A DNA stretch of 64,000 nt from Alphaproteobacteria bacterium (GTDB lineage Bacteria; Pseudomonadota; Alphaproteobacteria; JAAEOK01). Shown one piece after another: positions 32,623 to 41,230 of the stretch. The notes below the pieces were generated by a model. It saw only the letters and a program-made list of their open reading frames with translations, ran no database searches and was not told where the DNA came from. The position numbers and the translations under genes were made by a program. The stretch covers positions 1 to 64,000 of the forward strand of contig JAAEOK010000081.1 in the NCBI GenBank assembly GCA_024244705.1, written 5' to 3'. The first letter of the stretch is position 1; each line of letters begins with the position of its first letter.

Positions 32623-32968
32623 GCGTCACGACGCCGAACGACACCGGTCCGGATTGAAATCGACCGGCGGCCGGACGGTCGCTGACTGGATACGGATCGG
32701 CATGAACAGAACGATCCCGATTTCGATCTGTCGACGCCTCCGGTCGGCCGCTGAAATGTCACACCGCAAGCCATTCTTGTATCTCGGAAAACGCTTGCCT
32801 TGAACGTCCGGTGACTTCATAGTTCGCCGCGTGACTGCCACAATTCGTGCCTTTGGATTGGCTTGGCCGTACTCGGTCTAAGCGTTTTCCTGCCGAACCC
32901 GTGGCACCACCTACGAGCGCCGGAACCGTCGTTCCGGCGTATGTCCCTGGGTTAGAAAGAAGCAGGAA
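32623..32968. promoter_or_regulatory. Long leader of the cold-shock gene with a hairpin
   Basis: The 346-base spacer before the cold-shock gene has no gene. Near its 3' end, CGCCGGAAC (32918-32926) pairs perfectly with GTTCCGGCG (32931-32939) around CGTC, 30 bases before the ATG. There is no T run, so this looks like leader structure rather than a terminator. Cold-shock genes often have long, structured leaders that adjust translation to temperature. The promoter itself was not identified. Confidence 0.45.
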
Positions 32969-33178
32969 ATGGCGACTGGAACTGTAAAATTCTTCAACAC
33001 CACGCGTGGCTTCGGATTCATCACCCCCGACGATGGCTCGAAGGACGTTTTCGTTCACATCTCGGCGGTCGAGAAATCCGGGCTGGGCTATTTGTCGGAG
33101 GGCCAAAAGGTCAGCTTCGACGTTCAGCCGGACGCACGGGGCCCAAAAGCCGTCAATCTACAGAACGTCGAAGGGTAA
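32969..33178 (+). CDS. Cold-shock protein (CspA family)
   Basis: A 69-residue single cold-shock domain. It opens [23 protein letters not shown], with RNP1 (GFGFI) and RNP2 (VFVHIS). It binds single-stranded RNA or DNA as an RNA chaperone. The family member with 'TTRGFGFI' is usual in alphaproteobacteria. An AGAAAGAAGCAGGAA ribosome region lies directly upstream, and a long leader precedes it. The protein is likely cytosolic, with expression regulated through the leader. Confidence 0.95.
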   Translation: MATGTVKFFNTTRGFGFITPDDGSKDVFVHISAVEKSGLGYLSEGQKVSFDVQPDARGPKAVNLQNVEG

Positions 33179-33200
33179 ACCTTCGGCAGGGCCAAGCGCG

Positions 33201-33226
33201 CGCCGCCTGGCGGCGAGTTTAGCTTT
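33201..33226 (+). terminator. Putative terminator after the cold-shock gene
   Basis: CGCCGCC and GGCGGCG meet around one base (33201-33215), which will fold with a slightly larger loop, and the run GTTTAGCTTT follows. It is a moderate intrinsic terminator candidate 23 bases after the stop. Confidence 0.5.
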
Positions 33227-33325
33227 CCCACCTGTAAACTGAACCGGTAATTCGCCGTCGCGTCGCAGCGGCGGCGTGGCGCGTGTGCGTGTCGCGGCAG
33301 GCTTGGTCCGACACCGATTTACGCT

Positions 33326-33778
33326 TCAGTCTTCGCGCCAGCGGGCGGCGGCGGTGTCGTCTTCATGGCGGGCGTCGACCCACTTCGGACCGTCCGGCGT
33401 CTCCTCGAGCTTCCAGAACGGCGCCTTGGTCTTCAGCCAATCCATCAGGAAGGCGCAGGCTTCGAACGCGGCGCGGCGGTGGGCCGAAGCGGTAACCACG
33501 AGGACGATCTGGTCGCCGGGTTCGAGACGTCCGAAGCGATGAATGATCAGGCACGCCGACAGCGGCCAGCGCTCGCGGGCCTCGCGTTCGATGGCGGCCA
33601 ATTGCTTTTCGGTCATTTCCGGATAGTGCTCGAGGGTCATCGCGCCGACCGCGGCGCCGTCGGCGCTATCGCGAACCAATCCGCTGAACGAGACGATCGC
33701 GCCGATATCGGGTCGCCCGGCGCTCAGCGCCTTGATCTCGGCGCCGACGTCGAAATCCTCTTGCTGAACGCGAATCAT
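33326..33778 (-). CDS. moaE: Molybdopterin synthase catalytic subunit MoaE
   Basis: A 150-residue protein that, with MoaD, inserts sulfur into precursor Z (cPMP) to make molybdopterin. Features: IGAIVSFSGLVRD near residue 25, then LEHYPEMTEKQL, and the conserved 'HRFGRLEPGDQIVLV' and 'AHRRAAFEACAFLMDWLKTKAPFWK' with the catalytic Lys cluster. It is the last gene of uvrC-pgsA-mobB-moeA-moaD-moaE; moaD ends nine bases before it starts. Confidence 0.95.
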   Translation of the reverse strand: MIRVQQEDFDVGAEIKALSAGRPDIGAIVSFSGLVRDSADGAAVGAMTLEHYPEMTEKQLAAIEREARERWPLSACLIIHRFGRLEPGDQIVLVVTASAHRRAAFEACAFLMDWLKTKAPFWKLEETPDGPKWVDARHEDDTAAARWRED

Positions 33779-33787
33779 GACGCGCGA

Positions 33788-34039
33788 CTAACCGCCGGTC
33801 ACCGGCGGGAAGAACGCCACCTCATCGCCGCTCTTGACCGGGTGATCGAAGTCGGCGAATTCGTGATTGACGGCAACACGGATAATCTTGGTGTTGGCCA
33901 GGGCCTCGCCGTGGCCTTCGCTTTGCGTTTTCAACCAGTCGATCAAGGTTCCGACGGTCGTGACCTCGGCGGGCGGCGCCACCTCTTCGGCGGCGATTCC
34001 GGCGCGCGTCTTGAGCCAGGCGAAATAGAGCACCTTCAT
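33788..34039 (-). CDS. moaD: Molybdopterin synthase sulfur carrier MoaD
   Basis: An 83-residue ubiquitin-like protein. It ends in VAFFPPVTGG, the Gly-Gly tail that MoeB activates and thiocarboxylates before sulfur transfer in the MoaE-MoaD complex. The beta-grasp fold starts MKVLYFAWLKTRAGIAAEEV. It overlaps moeA by four bases (ATGA at 34036-34039), so translation is coupled. Confidence 0.95.
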   Translation of the reverse strand: MKVLYFAWLKTRAGIAAEEVAPPAEVTTVGTLIDWLKTQSEGHGEALANTKIIRVAVNHEFADFDHPVKSGDEVAFFPPVTGG

Positions 34040-35292
34040 AGGCGAAACTCGCTAAACGGCAGATAGTCCACCATCGTCCCCGCCTTTAACTGGGTCAAGT
34101 CCTCAGGCAATTCAATGAGCCCATCGGCTTCGACCATCGACGACAGGATGCCGGCGCCGGCGCGGGGGAATTTGGCCGCGACCCAACCGCCGGCACCATC
34201 GTCTTCGAGCCGCACCCGGACCCATTCGCGCCGTTTGGTCTTCTTGCGATGGTCGAACCCGGCGGTGACCTTGAAGAGGTGCGGCGAAATATCGCCGGCG
34301 CCGGCCAGGCGGAGAATCGCCGGGCGCGCGAAACGGAGGAATGTCACCATCATCGCCACCGGATTGCCGGGCAGGCCGACGAACGGCACCCGGTCGACCT
34401 GACCGAGGGCCATGGGCCGGCCCGGCTTGATCGCCAGCCGCCAGAAATGCAGCGCGCCGAGCGCCTCGACCGCGGCCTTGACGTGGTCCTCCTCGCCGAC
34501 CGACATGCCGCCCGAGGTCATGATGAGATCACTCGACCGCGCCGCCAGGTCGAGGGCATCGCGGATGGCTGCGAACTCATCGGGGAGTATGCCGAGGTCG
34601 ATGACGCGGCAGCCGAGGTTGTCGAGGAGCGCGGTCAGCGTGTGACGATTGGAATCGTAGACGTACCCGGGCGGCAATTCCTCTCCCGGTTCGCGGATCT
34701 CGTCCCCGGTCGAGAACAGGGCCACCGTCAAGGGCCGGTAGACTTTGAGTGCCGTCCGACCGACCGAGGCGGCCAAGCCGAGATCCTGCGGCCGCAGGCG
34801 CTGGCCGACATGCAGAATCGTATCGCCCTCGGCAATATCTTCGCCCGCGTTGCGTAGATTGGCGCCGCGCTTGATGCCGGGAGCGATCTCGACATCACCG
34901 TTGGTCTCGCGGCAGTCCTCCTGCATCAGGATGGTGTCGGGGCCCTCGGGGACGGGCGCACCGGTAAAAATACGGATCGCTTGGCCACGCCCGACGGTGC
35001 CGTCGAACGGATGACCCGCCGCCGCGCGCCCGACCACCGGCAGACGGGTATCGGTCTCGCCGCCGAGGTCGTCGAAATGGACGGCGTAGCCGTCGACCGC
35101 CGAATTGCGGTGCGGCGGAACCGAGATTTCGGCGACAATGTCTTCGGCCAGAACCCGACCCAGCGCTTCCCGCAGCATTACCGTTTCCACCTCGCAGACG
35201 GTGGTCAACCGCTCCTCAAGTAGGGCCAGCGCCTCGTCGGTCGGCATCAATTCGCCGCCACCGGCAAAGCAGTCATCCGAGAGTTGCGCCAT
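34036..35292 (-). CDS. moeA: Molybdopterin molybdotransferase MoeA
   Basis: A 418-residue enzyme that ligates molybdate to adenylylated molybdopterin. The opening region shows LMPTDEALALLEERL, 'EDIVAEISVPPHRNSAVDGYAV' (the S.MDGYA-type motif, here SAVDGYA), the conserved GAPVPEGPDTILMQED, and in the MoCF-like domain TSGGMSVGEEDHVKAA and VGLPGNPVAMMVTFLRFARP. It sits between mobB and moaD, nine bases after mobB. Length is normal for MoeA. Confidence 0.95.
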   Translation of the reverse strand: MAQLSDDCFAGGGELMPTDEALALLEERLTTVCEVETVMLREALGRVLAEDIVAEISVPPHRNSAVDGYAVHFDDLGGETDTRLPVVGRAAAGHPFDGTVGRGQAIRIFTGAPVPEGPDTILMQEDCRETNGDVEIAPGIKRGANLRNAGEDIAEGDTILHVGQRLRPQDLGLAASVGRTALKVYRPLTVALFSTGDEIREPGEELPPGYVYDSNRHTLTALLDNLGCRVIDLGILPDEFAAIRDALDLAARSSDLIMTSGGMSVGEEDHVKAAVEALGALHFWRLAIKPGRPMALGQVDRVPFVGLPGNPVAMMVTFLRFARPAILRLAGAGDISPHLFKVTAGFDHRKKTKRREWVRVRLEDDGAGGWVAAKFPRAGAGILSSMVEADGLIELPEDLTQLKAGTMVDYLPFSEFRL

Positions 35293-35301
35293 TGATCGTC
35301 C

Positions 35302-35799
35302 CTATTTGAGATCGCAGTGGGCGATCACGAAATCTGCGACGGCACTAATATCATTGAGATCGATGACCGGGATATCAAGCCCCGGCACGGGCGCGTCCGA
35401 CGCCACCGCGACGACCTTGGGGTCATGATGGCACAGCAACGGCTTGCCGACCGCCGGACGGTGGACCTCGAGCTTATCGTAATCGTCTTGCTTGAAGCCT
35501 TCGACCAGGACCAGGTCGACCGGCGCCAGATTGCCGATCAATTCCGCGCTCGTCGGTTCGATTTCGCCGCGAATCTCGTGCATCAGCGCCCACCGTCGCG
35601 GCGACGAGACCAGGACTTCGGTGGCGCCGGCCCGGCGGTGCTCATAGCTGTCCTTGCCCGGCTGGTCGACGTCAAAGCCACGATGGGCATGTTTCAGGGT
35701 AGACACCGACAGGCCGCGTCCGACCAACGCAGGCAGCAGGTTGACGACAAGCCTCGTCTTGCCGCTACCGCTCCATCCGGCAAGGCCGAAAATCTTCAC
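35302..35799 (-). CDS. mobB: Molybdopterin-guanine dinucleotide biosynthesis adaptor MobB
   Basis: A 165-residue P-loop GTPase. The Walker A motif is GWSGSGKTRL (residues 8-17) and the sequence STLKHAHRGFDVDQPGKDSYEHRRAG is the MobB-specific signature. It binds GTP and is thought to help MobA attach GMP to molybdopterin. The pattern VEGFK (residues 103-107) also fits. It is part of the molybdenum cofactor cluster; no mobA is in the window. Confidence 0.93.
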   Translation of the reverse strand: MKIFGLAGWSGSGKTRLVVNLLPALVGRGLSVSTLKHAHRGFDVDQPGKDSYEHRRAGATEVLVSSPRRWALMHEIRGEIEPTSAELIGNLAPVDLVLVEGFKQDDYDKLEVHRPAVGKPLLCHHDPKVVAVASDAPVPGLDIPVIDLNDISAVADFVIAHCDLK

Positions 35800-35837
35800 G
35801 TTCGAAAAGTCTCCGGCTGCTGGTTCGTATTAGCGCT

Positions 35838-36455
35838 CTAGCGCGTGACGCCGGCCGACTTGGCGCCGTTGCCACGGTCAGCGGAAGGGCGCCCCTTCTT
35901 GTCGTCCACCATATAGGGTGCGCTGGCGCGGAGGTAGTCGTATCCGGTCACGAACGTCAACAGAGCCGCGAGCCACAGCCCCAACTCGCCGATGAACTGA
36001 ACCGGGATGAAACCGGGGCCGGCATCGCCGACGATGAGGAAGCCCAGCGCGACCATCTGAATTCCGGTTTTCCACTTCGATAACGTGGTTACCGGCAGGC
36101 CGACCTGCAGGCTGGCCAAGAACTCGCGCAGACCCGAAACGATGATTTCACGGCATAGGATGATGACCGCCGGCAGCACGGTGATCAGCGACATGCGGTC
36201 GAAGGCGACCAACATCAGTATCACTGTTACCACCAGGAGCTTGTCGGCAACCGGATCGAGGAAGCGTCCCAGGTTCGATACCAGCTGGCGGCTGCGGGCG
36301 ATGTAGCCGTCGAAATAGTCGGTGATGGCGGCCATCGTGAACAGAGCGCAACAGGCCCATCGCGCCGCGTCGCCGTCGACAAAGAACAGCGCCACGATCA
36401 TCGGAATGACCGCAATCCGCGACAGCGTCAGCATATTCGGCAATGACGTAATCAT
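35838..36455 (-). CDS. pgsA: CDP-diacylglycerol-glycerol-3-phosphate phosphatidyltransferase
   Basis: A 205-residue inner-membrane enzyme making phosphatidylglycerol phosphate. The CDP-alcohol phosphotransferase motif is DYFDGYIARSRQLVSNLG, completed by RFLDPVADK (D-G-x2-A-R-x8-G-x3-D-x3-D). N-terminal segment SLPNMLTLSRIAVIPMI and later hydrophobic helices are as expected. The C-terminus carries an additional basic tail. It lies 51 bases after uvrC, an arrangement often seen in alphaproteobacteria. Confidence 0.95.
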   Translation of the reverse strand: MITSLPNMLTLSRIAVIPMIVALFFVDGDAARWACCALFTMAAITDYFDGYIARSRQLVSNLGRFLDPVADKLLVVTVILMLVAFDRMSLITVLPAVIILCREIIVSGLREFLASLQVGLPVTTLSKWKTGIQMVALGFLIVGDAGPGFIPVQFIGELGLWLAALLTFVTGYDYLRASAPYMVDDKKGRPSADRGNGAKSAGVTR

Positions 36456-36506
36456 TGCACCCCGTCTTTCGACACCTCGTTCGGCTCCACGCCGGCAGGC
36501 TCCATA

Positions 36507-38408
36507 CTACCCATCCGCATGAAAATGATCATAAACTTTTTTTGCTACCGATTTGCTAATCCCGGCGACCGCTTCGAGATCGCCGAGTCCGGCCTTGGCG
36601 ACTCCGGCCGCCGAACCGAAATGATTGAGCAGTGCGCGTTTGCGGCGTGCGCCGATACCGTCGACCTGATCGAGAATCGATGTTCCGATCGCTTTCGAGC
36701 GGCGGCCGCGGTGGCTGCCGATGGCGAATCGGTGGGCTTCGTCCCGGAGCCGCTGAAGAAAATACAGAACCGGGTCCTTGGGCGGTAACGAAAAGCTCCT
36801 CCGGTCCGGCATATGAAAGGATTCGCGGCCGGCATCGCGGTCGGCCCCTTTTGCGATGGCGACCAACGCGAGGTCCTCGATGCCGAGATCGGCGAGGACC
36901 GCAAGCGCGGCATTGAGCTGACCCCGTCCGCCATCGATCAGCACCAGGTCCGGCCAGTGCTCGGCGCTGCGTTCCGGATCCTCTTTCAGCGCGCGGGCGA
37001 ACCGCCGCCGCAACACCTCTCGCATCATGCCGTAATCGTCTCCGGGCGCGATCGTGCCCGGCCCGCCGTCACGTGCCGCGGACTTGATGTTGAACTTGCG
37101 ATAGGCGTTCTTGATGAAGCCGTCCGGCCCGGCCACGACCATGCCGCCGACCGCATGGGTACCGCCGACATGGGAGTTGTCGTAGATTTCGATGCGCTGC
37201 GGCCGGCCGTCGAGACCGAACACCTCGGTGACACCATCGAGCAGCCGCTGTTGCGACGATTTTTCCGCCAGGTGCCGCGCCAGCGCCTCTTCGGCATTGG
37301 CCAGTGCGTGGTCGACCAGCTTCCGTTTGGCGCCGCGCTGCGGCGTCCGGATATCGACGGCGTGGCCGCTGTGGGCGCGCAGGGCTTTTTCGATCAGGGT
37401 CAGTTCCGTCGGCACGAGGCTCAGCAGAACGGTCCGCGGCACCGGCTTGTTGTCGTAGAACTGGCCCAAGAAAGCCGCCAATACGCGGTCGACCAGCTCG
37501 TCGGGGTCGTGGCGCGGAAAGTAGGCGCGGTTGCCGTAATTGCGACCGGCGCGAAAGAAGAAGACCTGAATACACGTGCGGCCGCCGGTCTGATGAATGG
37601 CGATGACGTCGGCGTCGCCGACCCCGGCCAGGTTGATGTCCTGCTTGGCCTGAATCTGGGTCAGCGCCCGGATGCGGTCGCGGTAGGCGGCGGCCGCTTC
37701 GTAGCGCAACTCGGCACTCGCCGCTTCCATCCGGGTCGCCAGCTTGCGCTGGATCTGCTGGCTGCGACCGGAAAGGAACTGTCGCGCCTCTTCGACCAGC
37801 GCGGCGTATTCGGGCTCCGAGATGTGTCCGACACAGGGGGCGGCGCACCGCTTGATCTGATAGAGCAGGCACGGCCGGCTGCGGCTCTTGAACACCGAAT
37901 CCGAGCACGAGCGCAGCAGGAAGGCGCGCTGCAGCGAGGCCAGGGTGCGATTGACGGCGCCGGCGGAGGCGAAGGGGCCGAAATACTCACCGGGCGCCGA
38001 ACGGCTGCCGCGATATTTGACAACCTGGGGCCACTCGCCGTCGGCGGTGAGAAGAATATAGGGAAACGATTTGTCGTCGCGGAGGAGAACGTTATAGCGC
38101 GGTTTCAGTTTCTTGATCAGGTTGCTCTCGAGCAGCAATGCCTCGACTTCGGTATGGGTCACGACAACTTCCACCGACTGGGTCTCGGCGATCATGCGGC
38201 GGAGACGAACCGGCAGCTTGCCGACATGGGCGTAGGTCACCACCCGCTTGCGCAGGTTCTTGGCCTTGCCGACATAGACCGCGTCGCCCTTTCGGTCGAG
38301 CATGCGATAGACGCCGGGCCGCGACGGCATCGTCTCCACGGCGGCCCGGACGACGGCGCCGCCGCGGTCGAGTTGAGTGGTCAAATCGGTCGATGCGGTT
38401 TCATTCAT
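36507..38408 (-). CDS. uvrC: Excinuclease ABC subunit C
   Basis: A 633-residue nuclease that makes both incisions in nucleotide excision repair after UvrB loading. Residues 28-100 form the GIY-YIG domain (PGVYRMLDRKGDAVYVGKAKNLRKRV). The UvrB-binding UVR motif is near residue 220, the RNase H-like C-terminal endonuclease domain has IEIYDNSHVGGTHAVG and LVLIDGGRGQLNAA, and helix-hairpin-helix motifs end the protein (LDQVDGIGARRKRALLNHFG). It heads the minus-strand operon with pgsA and the Mo-cofactor genes. Confidence 0.97.
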   Translation of the reverse strand: MNETASTDLTTQLDRGGAVVRAAVETMPSRPGVYRMLDRKGDAVYVGKAKNLRKRVVTYAHVGKLPVRLRRMIAETQSVEVVVTHTEVEALLLESNLIKKLKPRYNVLLRDDKSFPYILLTADGEWPQVVKYRGSRSAPGEYFGPFASAGAVNRTLASLQRAFLLRSCSDSVFKSRSRPCLLYQIKRCAAPCVGHISEPEYAALVEEARQFLSGRSQQIQRKLATRMEAASAELRYEAAAAYRDRIRALTQIQAKQDINLAGVGDADVIAIHQTGGRTCIQVFFFRAGRNYGNRAYFPRHDPDELVDRVLAAFLGQFYDNKPVPRTVLLSLVPTELTLIEKALRAHSGHAVDIRTPQRGAKRKLVDHALANAEEALARHLAEKSSQQRLLDGVTEVFGLDGRPQRIEIYDNSHVGGTHAVGGMVVAGPDGFIKNAYRKFNIKSAARDGGPGTIAPGDDYGMMREVLRRRFARALKEDPERSAEHWPDLVLIDGGRGQLNAALAVLADLGIEDLALVAIAKGADRDAGRESFHMPDRRSFSLPPKDPVLYFLQRLRDEAHRFAIGSHRGRRSKAIGTSILDQVDGIGARRKRALLNHFGSAAGVAKAGLGDLEAVAGISKSVAKKVYDHFHADG

Positions 38409-38853
38409 GGCGTAGGCCCGATTGTCCGATTTGCCGGCCGACGGTCAATGGCGGCTTCGCGTGCGGCCTCGAGAACTCGATCGTAGCGTCGTTAACTTTT
38501 TGTTAACCATAACGGAAAATCGGCGCCAATCACGCCCCGGCAATCGGCTAAGCGACTGAAATCGGCGGACTTTGATCGGCGCCAGATAGATATCCACGAT
38601 TTCTGTGGGTAAGTTTGTGGGAAATGGCCCCGCGCGGGAAGCAGGTCAAGCATCCGCCTCATATTCTCCTCATTGCCTAATTTTTAGGCACATATTCTAA
38701 CTAAGTGAAATATAATGATAAATTCTGCCGATATGGCCATGAATCTGTCACAATCCGGCGAGTTTCAGATTCGTTCGCGACCGATTGGAGGCGCAATTGG
38801 CACTGTGTACAAATGACTGATTTTGGTAACGGTTTTTGCCGCCTCGCGATCGC
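38409..38853. other. 445-base intergenic region with clustered regulatory-type sequences
   Basis: No gene is supported here. Besides a CtrA-like box it has TGTGGGTAA (38604-38612) and TGTGGGAAA (38616-38624), both close to the DnaA-box complement, and TATCCACGA nearby (38591-38599). At 38674-38690 is a perfect palindrome, TGCCTAA-TTT-TTAGGCA, flanked on both sides by CATATTCT (38660 and 38691, 31 bases apart). An AT-rich stretch with TATAAT (38711-38716) follows. It lies upstream of uvrC, and downstream of folB, which is read toward it. It may be a replication-linked, attachment or small-RNA region; I cannot tell which. Confidence 0.45.
38492..38507. promoter_or_regulatory. CtrA-like box upstream of uvrC
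   Basis: TTAACTTTTTGTTAAC contains TTAA-N7-TTAA and is followed by CAT, giving TTAACCAT, which is also a frequent CtrA half site. It lies 84 bases upstream of the uvrC start codon. CtrA controls cell-cycle genes in alphaproteobacteria and also binds replication origins. Confidence 0.45.
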
Positions 38854-39267
38854 TTAGGCGCCACCGTTGAACCGTTCTATTTCGACACCGACGCTTTCGG
38901 CATCGGACAGCGCCTCGAGCTTTTCGATACGCACCCGCGCGATCGCGACGCGATGGTCGGCGAGGCACATGTCGGCGATGCGCTCGGCCAATGTCTCGAC
39001 CAATCGAACATGGCCCTCGGCGACGATGAGGCGGACCCGGTCGGCGATCCGCTCGTAGCAGACGACATTGGCCAAGTCATCGTCGGCCGAGGCATTTCCC
39101 TCGTGAACCGACAGGTCCAAATTGATCCGTACCTGCTGCTGGCGCCCGTGCTCGTGATGATGCACGCCGATATCGGCGGGAAGAACGAGGTCGCGTACGA
39201 ATACGTGACGTGTTCCGGCGCGCCCGTCGGCGAGGGGAAAGGGTTGTACGACATTGGACCGGCTCAT
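38854..39267 (-). CDS. folB: Dihydroneopterin aldolase
   Basis: A 137-residue enzyme of folate synthesis that cleaves 7,8-dihydroneopterin to 6-hydroxymethyl-dihydropterin and glycolaldehyde. The family elements are VRDLVLPADIGVHHHEHGRQQQVRINL (with the conserved Glu), a Tyr in VVCYERIADRV and Lys in RVRIEKLEALSDAESVGVEIER. Length is close to the 120-residue norm, with an N-terminal extension of about 20 residues. The SDR upstream (39314-40090, same strand) is likely in the same operon. Confidence 0.92.
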   Translation of the reverse strand: MSRSNVVQPFPLADGRAGTRHVFVRDLVLPADIGVHHHEHGRQQQVRINLDLSVHEGNASADDDLANVVCYERIADRVRLIVAEGHVRLVETLAERIADMCLADHRVAIARVRIEKLEALSDAESVGVEIERFNGGA

Positions 39268-39313
39268 CTCGTACCTCGTCGCGTCTCGGCCGCTCTTGCC
39301 GGCGGCCCGTCGG

Positions 39314-40090
39314 TCAACCGTCGGCGGCGACGATCTCCTGGGGTTGTGCCCAGCCGAGATGTTGGCCGCCGTCGAGGGCTATCATTTGCCCGGTCATCGA
39401 AGGTGTCGCAAGGATAAAGCGTACCGCACCGCAAATTTCCCCGGGCGTGGCGCCGCGCCGCAGGGGCATGGCAAGCGCCTGCCGTTCGAACTGGTCTGCA
39501 CTCTGGTGCTTGCTCGGCAGGGTCGGTCCCGGTCCGATCCCGTTGACCCGGATCCGCGGGGCCAACGCCAGCGCGAGCGTCCGGGTCAGCGTCCATAGAC
39601 CGGATTTGCTCACGGTATAGGACATGAAATAGGGCGTCAGGCTCCACACCCGTTGGTCCAGAAGATTGATGATGTTGCCATCGCCTTCCGCCGGAAGCTG
39701 CCGCGCGAAGTTCTGCGACAGCACGAAAGGGGCCCTGAGATTGACGTCCAAATGCCGATCCCACGACTCGCGCGTCGCCGTGTGATGAAGGTCCATTTCG
39801 AAGGTCGAAGCGCAATTGACGAGACAGGTCAACGGGCCCAAGGCGTCGGCCGCCTTTTCGACCAGGGGCTGGACTTCGGCCTCGTTCGACAAGTCGGCGC
39901 CGATGGCAACCGCCCGGCCGCCACCGGCGGTGATCTCGGCGACCGTGTTCTCGGCGTCCTCCTTGGAGGCGCCGTAATGCACGACCACCGCCCAGCCGGC
40001 GGCGGCAAGATCGAGCGCGATGCTGCGGCCGATCCGCTTGGCGGCGCCGGTCACCAACGCGGTGCGAGGGTCAGATTTGTTCGTGGTCAT
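39314..40090 (-). CDS. SDR oxidoreductase, pteridine-reductase (FolM)-like
   Basis: A 258-residue short-chain dehydrogenase. The cofactor motif is TGAAKRIGRSIA (residues 15-26), with NCASTFEMD in place of the usual NNAG and the catalytic Tyr-Lys in SYTVSKSGLW. The variations 'TGAAKRIG' and 'NCAS.F..D' are those of FolM/PTR1-type pteridine reductases, which reduce dihydromonapterin or dihydrofolate using NADPH. Location directly upstream of folB supports a pterin role. The gap to folB is 46 bases. Confidence 0.85.
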   Translation of the reverse strand: MTTNKSDPRTALVTGAAKRIGRSIALDLAAAGWAVVVHYGASKEDAENTVAEITAGGGRAVAIGADLSNEAEVQPLVEKAADALGPLTCLVNCASTFEMDLHHTATRESWDRHLDVNLRAPFVLSQNFARQLPAEGDGNIINLLDQRVWSLTPYFMSYTVSKSGLWTLTRTLALALAPRIRVNGIGPGPTLPSKHQSADQFERQALAMPLRRGATPGEICGAVRFILATPSMTGQMIALDGGQHLGWAQPQEIVAADG

Positions 40091-40120
40091 GGCTCCGAAC
40101 TATGACGACGGTCAACGCCT

Positions 40121-41089
40121 TCAGACATGGTTGGGCATCCCCGAAAACCCCAAGAATTGCGCGGCGACGAAACCGACATAGACGATCACGAAAACGGTTC
40201 CCGTGACGCGGCCCAGTTTCCGTCCGGAAATCATGTAGGGCAGTAAGACGAGGACGGCGCCCAGCATGATCCAGAAATCGAAGGTCAGCATAGCCGGGAC
40301 GACGGGCACCGGGGCGGTGATTGCCGCCGCCCCGAGCACGCCGAGGATATTGAACAGATTGCTGCCGAGCACATTGCCGGCGGCGATATCATCGTGCCCC
40401 CGCGCGACCGCCACCAGAACCGTCGCCAGCTCCGGCAGCGACGTGCCGAACGCGATCAGCGTCAAACCGATGGCCGACTCCGAAACGCCGAAGAACCGGG
40501 CGATGTCGATGGCGCCCATCACCAGAAGCTCGGATCCCACAACGACGGCGATAAGACCACCGAAAAGCAGGCCGGCCGCATAAGCCGTCGTCGACGGAAC
40601 GCCGCTCACCTCATCGACTTCGCTGGCGTGGGTCGCCCGGGCCGGCGCGCGCCGCTCGGTGTGATAGCAATAGTAGAGGAATAGCGCCAACAGGGTCAGG
40701 AACAGAACACCGTGAACCGCCGTGTATTCGCCCAGGGCGCCGATTACGATCATCAGGACGGTGGCGGCCAGGACACTGATCCCGTCGCGCACCAGCCAGG
40801 GGGTCGTGCAGACGATCGGACGGACGATCGCCGCCGCGCCGAGAACCATCATGATATTGCAGACGTTGCTGCCGACGACATTGCCGAGGGCGATTTCCGA
40901 CGCGCCGCGGAGCGAGGCCGTCACGCTGACCACCAATTCCGGCGCCGAGGTTCCGAATGCGACCACGGTCAGCCCGATGACCAGCTTCGACACGCCCAAC
41001 CGGCTGGCCAACCCGACCGCACCGCGGACCAGGAACTCGGCGCCAACGAGCAGGATCACGAGCCCCACGACGACTAGGACGAACATCAT
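40121..41089 (-). CDS. YrbG-type calcium/sodium exchanger
   Basis: A 322-residue CaCA-family antiporter. Two inverted-topology repeats are visible: VAFGTSAPELVVSVTASLRG near residue 50 and IAFGTSLPELATVLVAVARG near residue 212, each with the ion-binding Glu and Gly-Thr-Ser. About ten hydrophobic helices. It sits in the inner membrane and probably exports Ca2+ in exchange for Na+ or H+. A Glu/Asp/Arg-rich loop lies between the halves (residues 140-160). On the minus strand between the pteridine-reductase-like SDR and uvrB. Confidence 0.9.
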   Translation of the reverse strand: MMFVLVVVGLVILLVGAEFLVRGAVGLASRLGVSKLVIGLTVVAFGTSAPELVVSVTASLRGASEIALGNVVGSNVCNIMMVLGAAAIVRPIVCTTPWLVRDGISVLAATVLMIVIGALGEYTAVHGVLFLTLLALFLYYCYHTERRAPARATHASEVDEVSGVPSTTAYAAGLLFGGLIAVVVGSELLVMGAIDIARFFGVSESAIGLTLIAFGTSLPELATVLVAVARGHDDIAAGNVLGSNLFNILGVLGAAAITAPVPVVPAMLTFDFWIMLGAVLVLLPYMISGRKLGRVTGTVFVIVYVGFVAAQFLGFSGMPNHV

Positions 41090-41230
41090 GGGCTTGTGCA
41101 GCCTCGAATTGGATTACCCCTCACCGCGTGCGACGACTTGGCCCCACCATCGCGGCCCGAGCGACCGGCGACCCCGGGAGATAGGGGACAGGCGGATGCC
41201 ACGTCAAGCGGCGTATGACCCGTTATCCGA

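Noticed and set aside
36813-38486. Plus-strand frame of 557 codons opposite uvrC
   Set aside because: Mirrors uvrC; no protein family motif.
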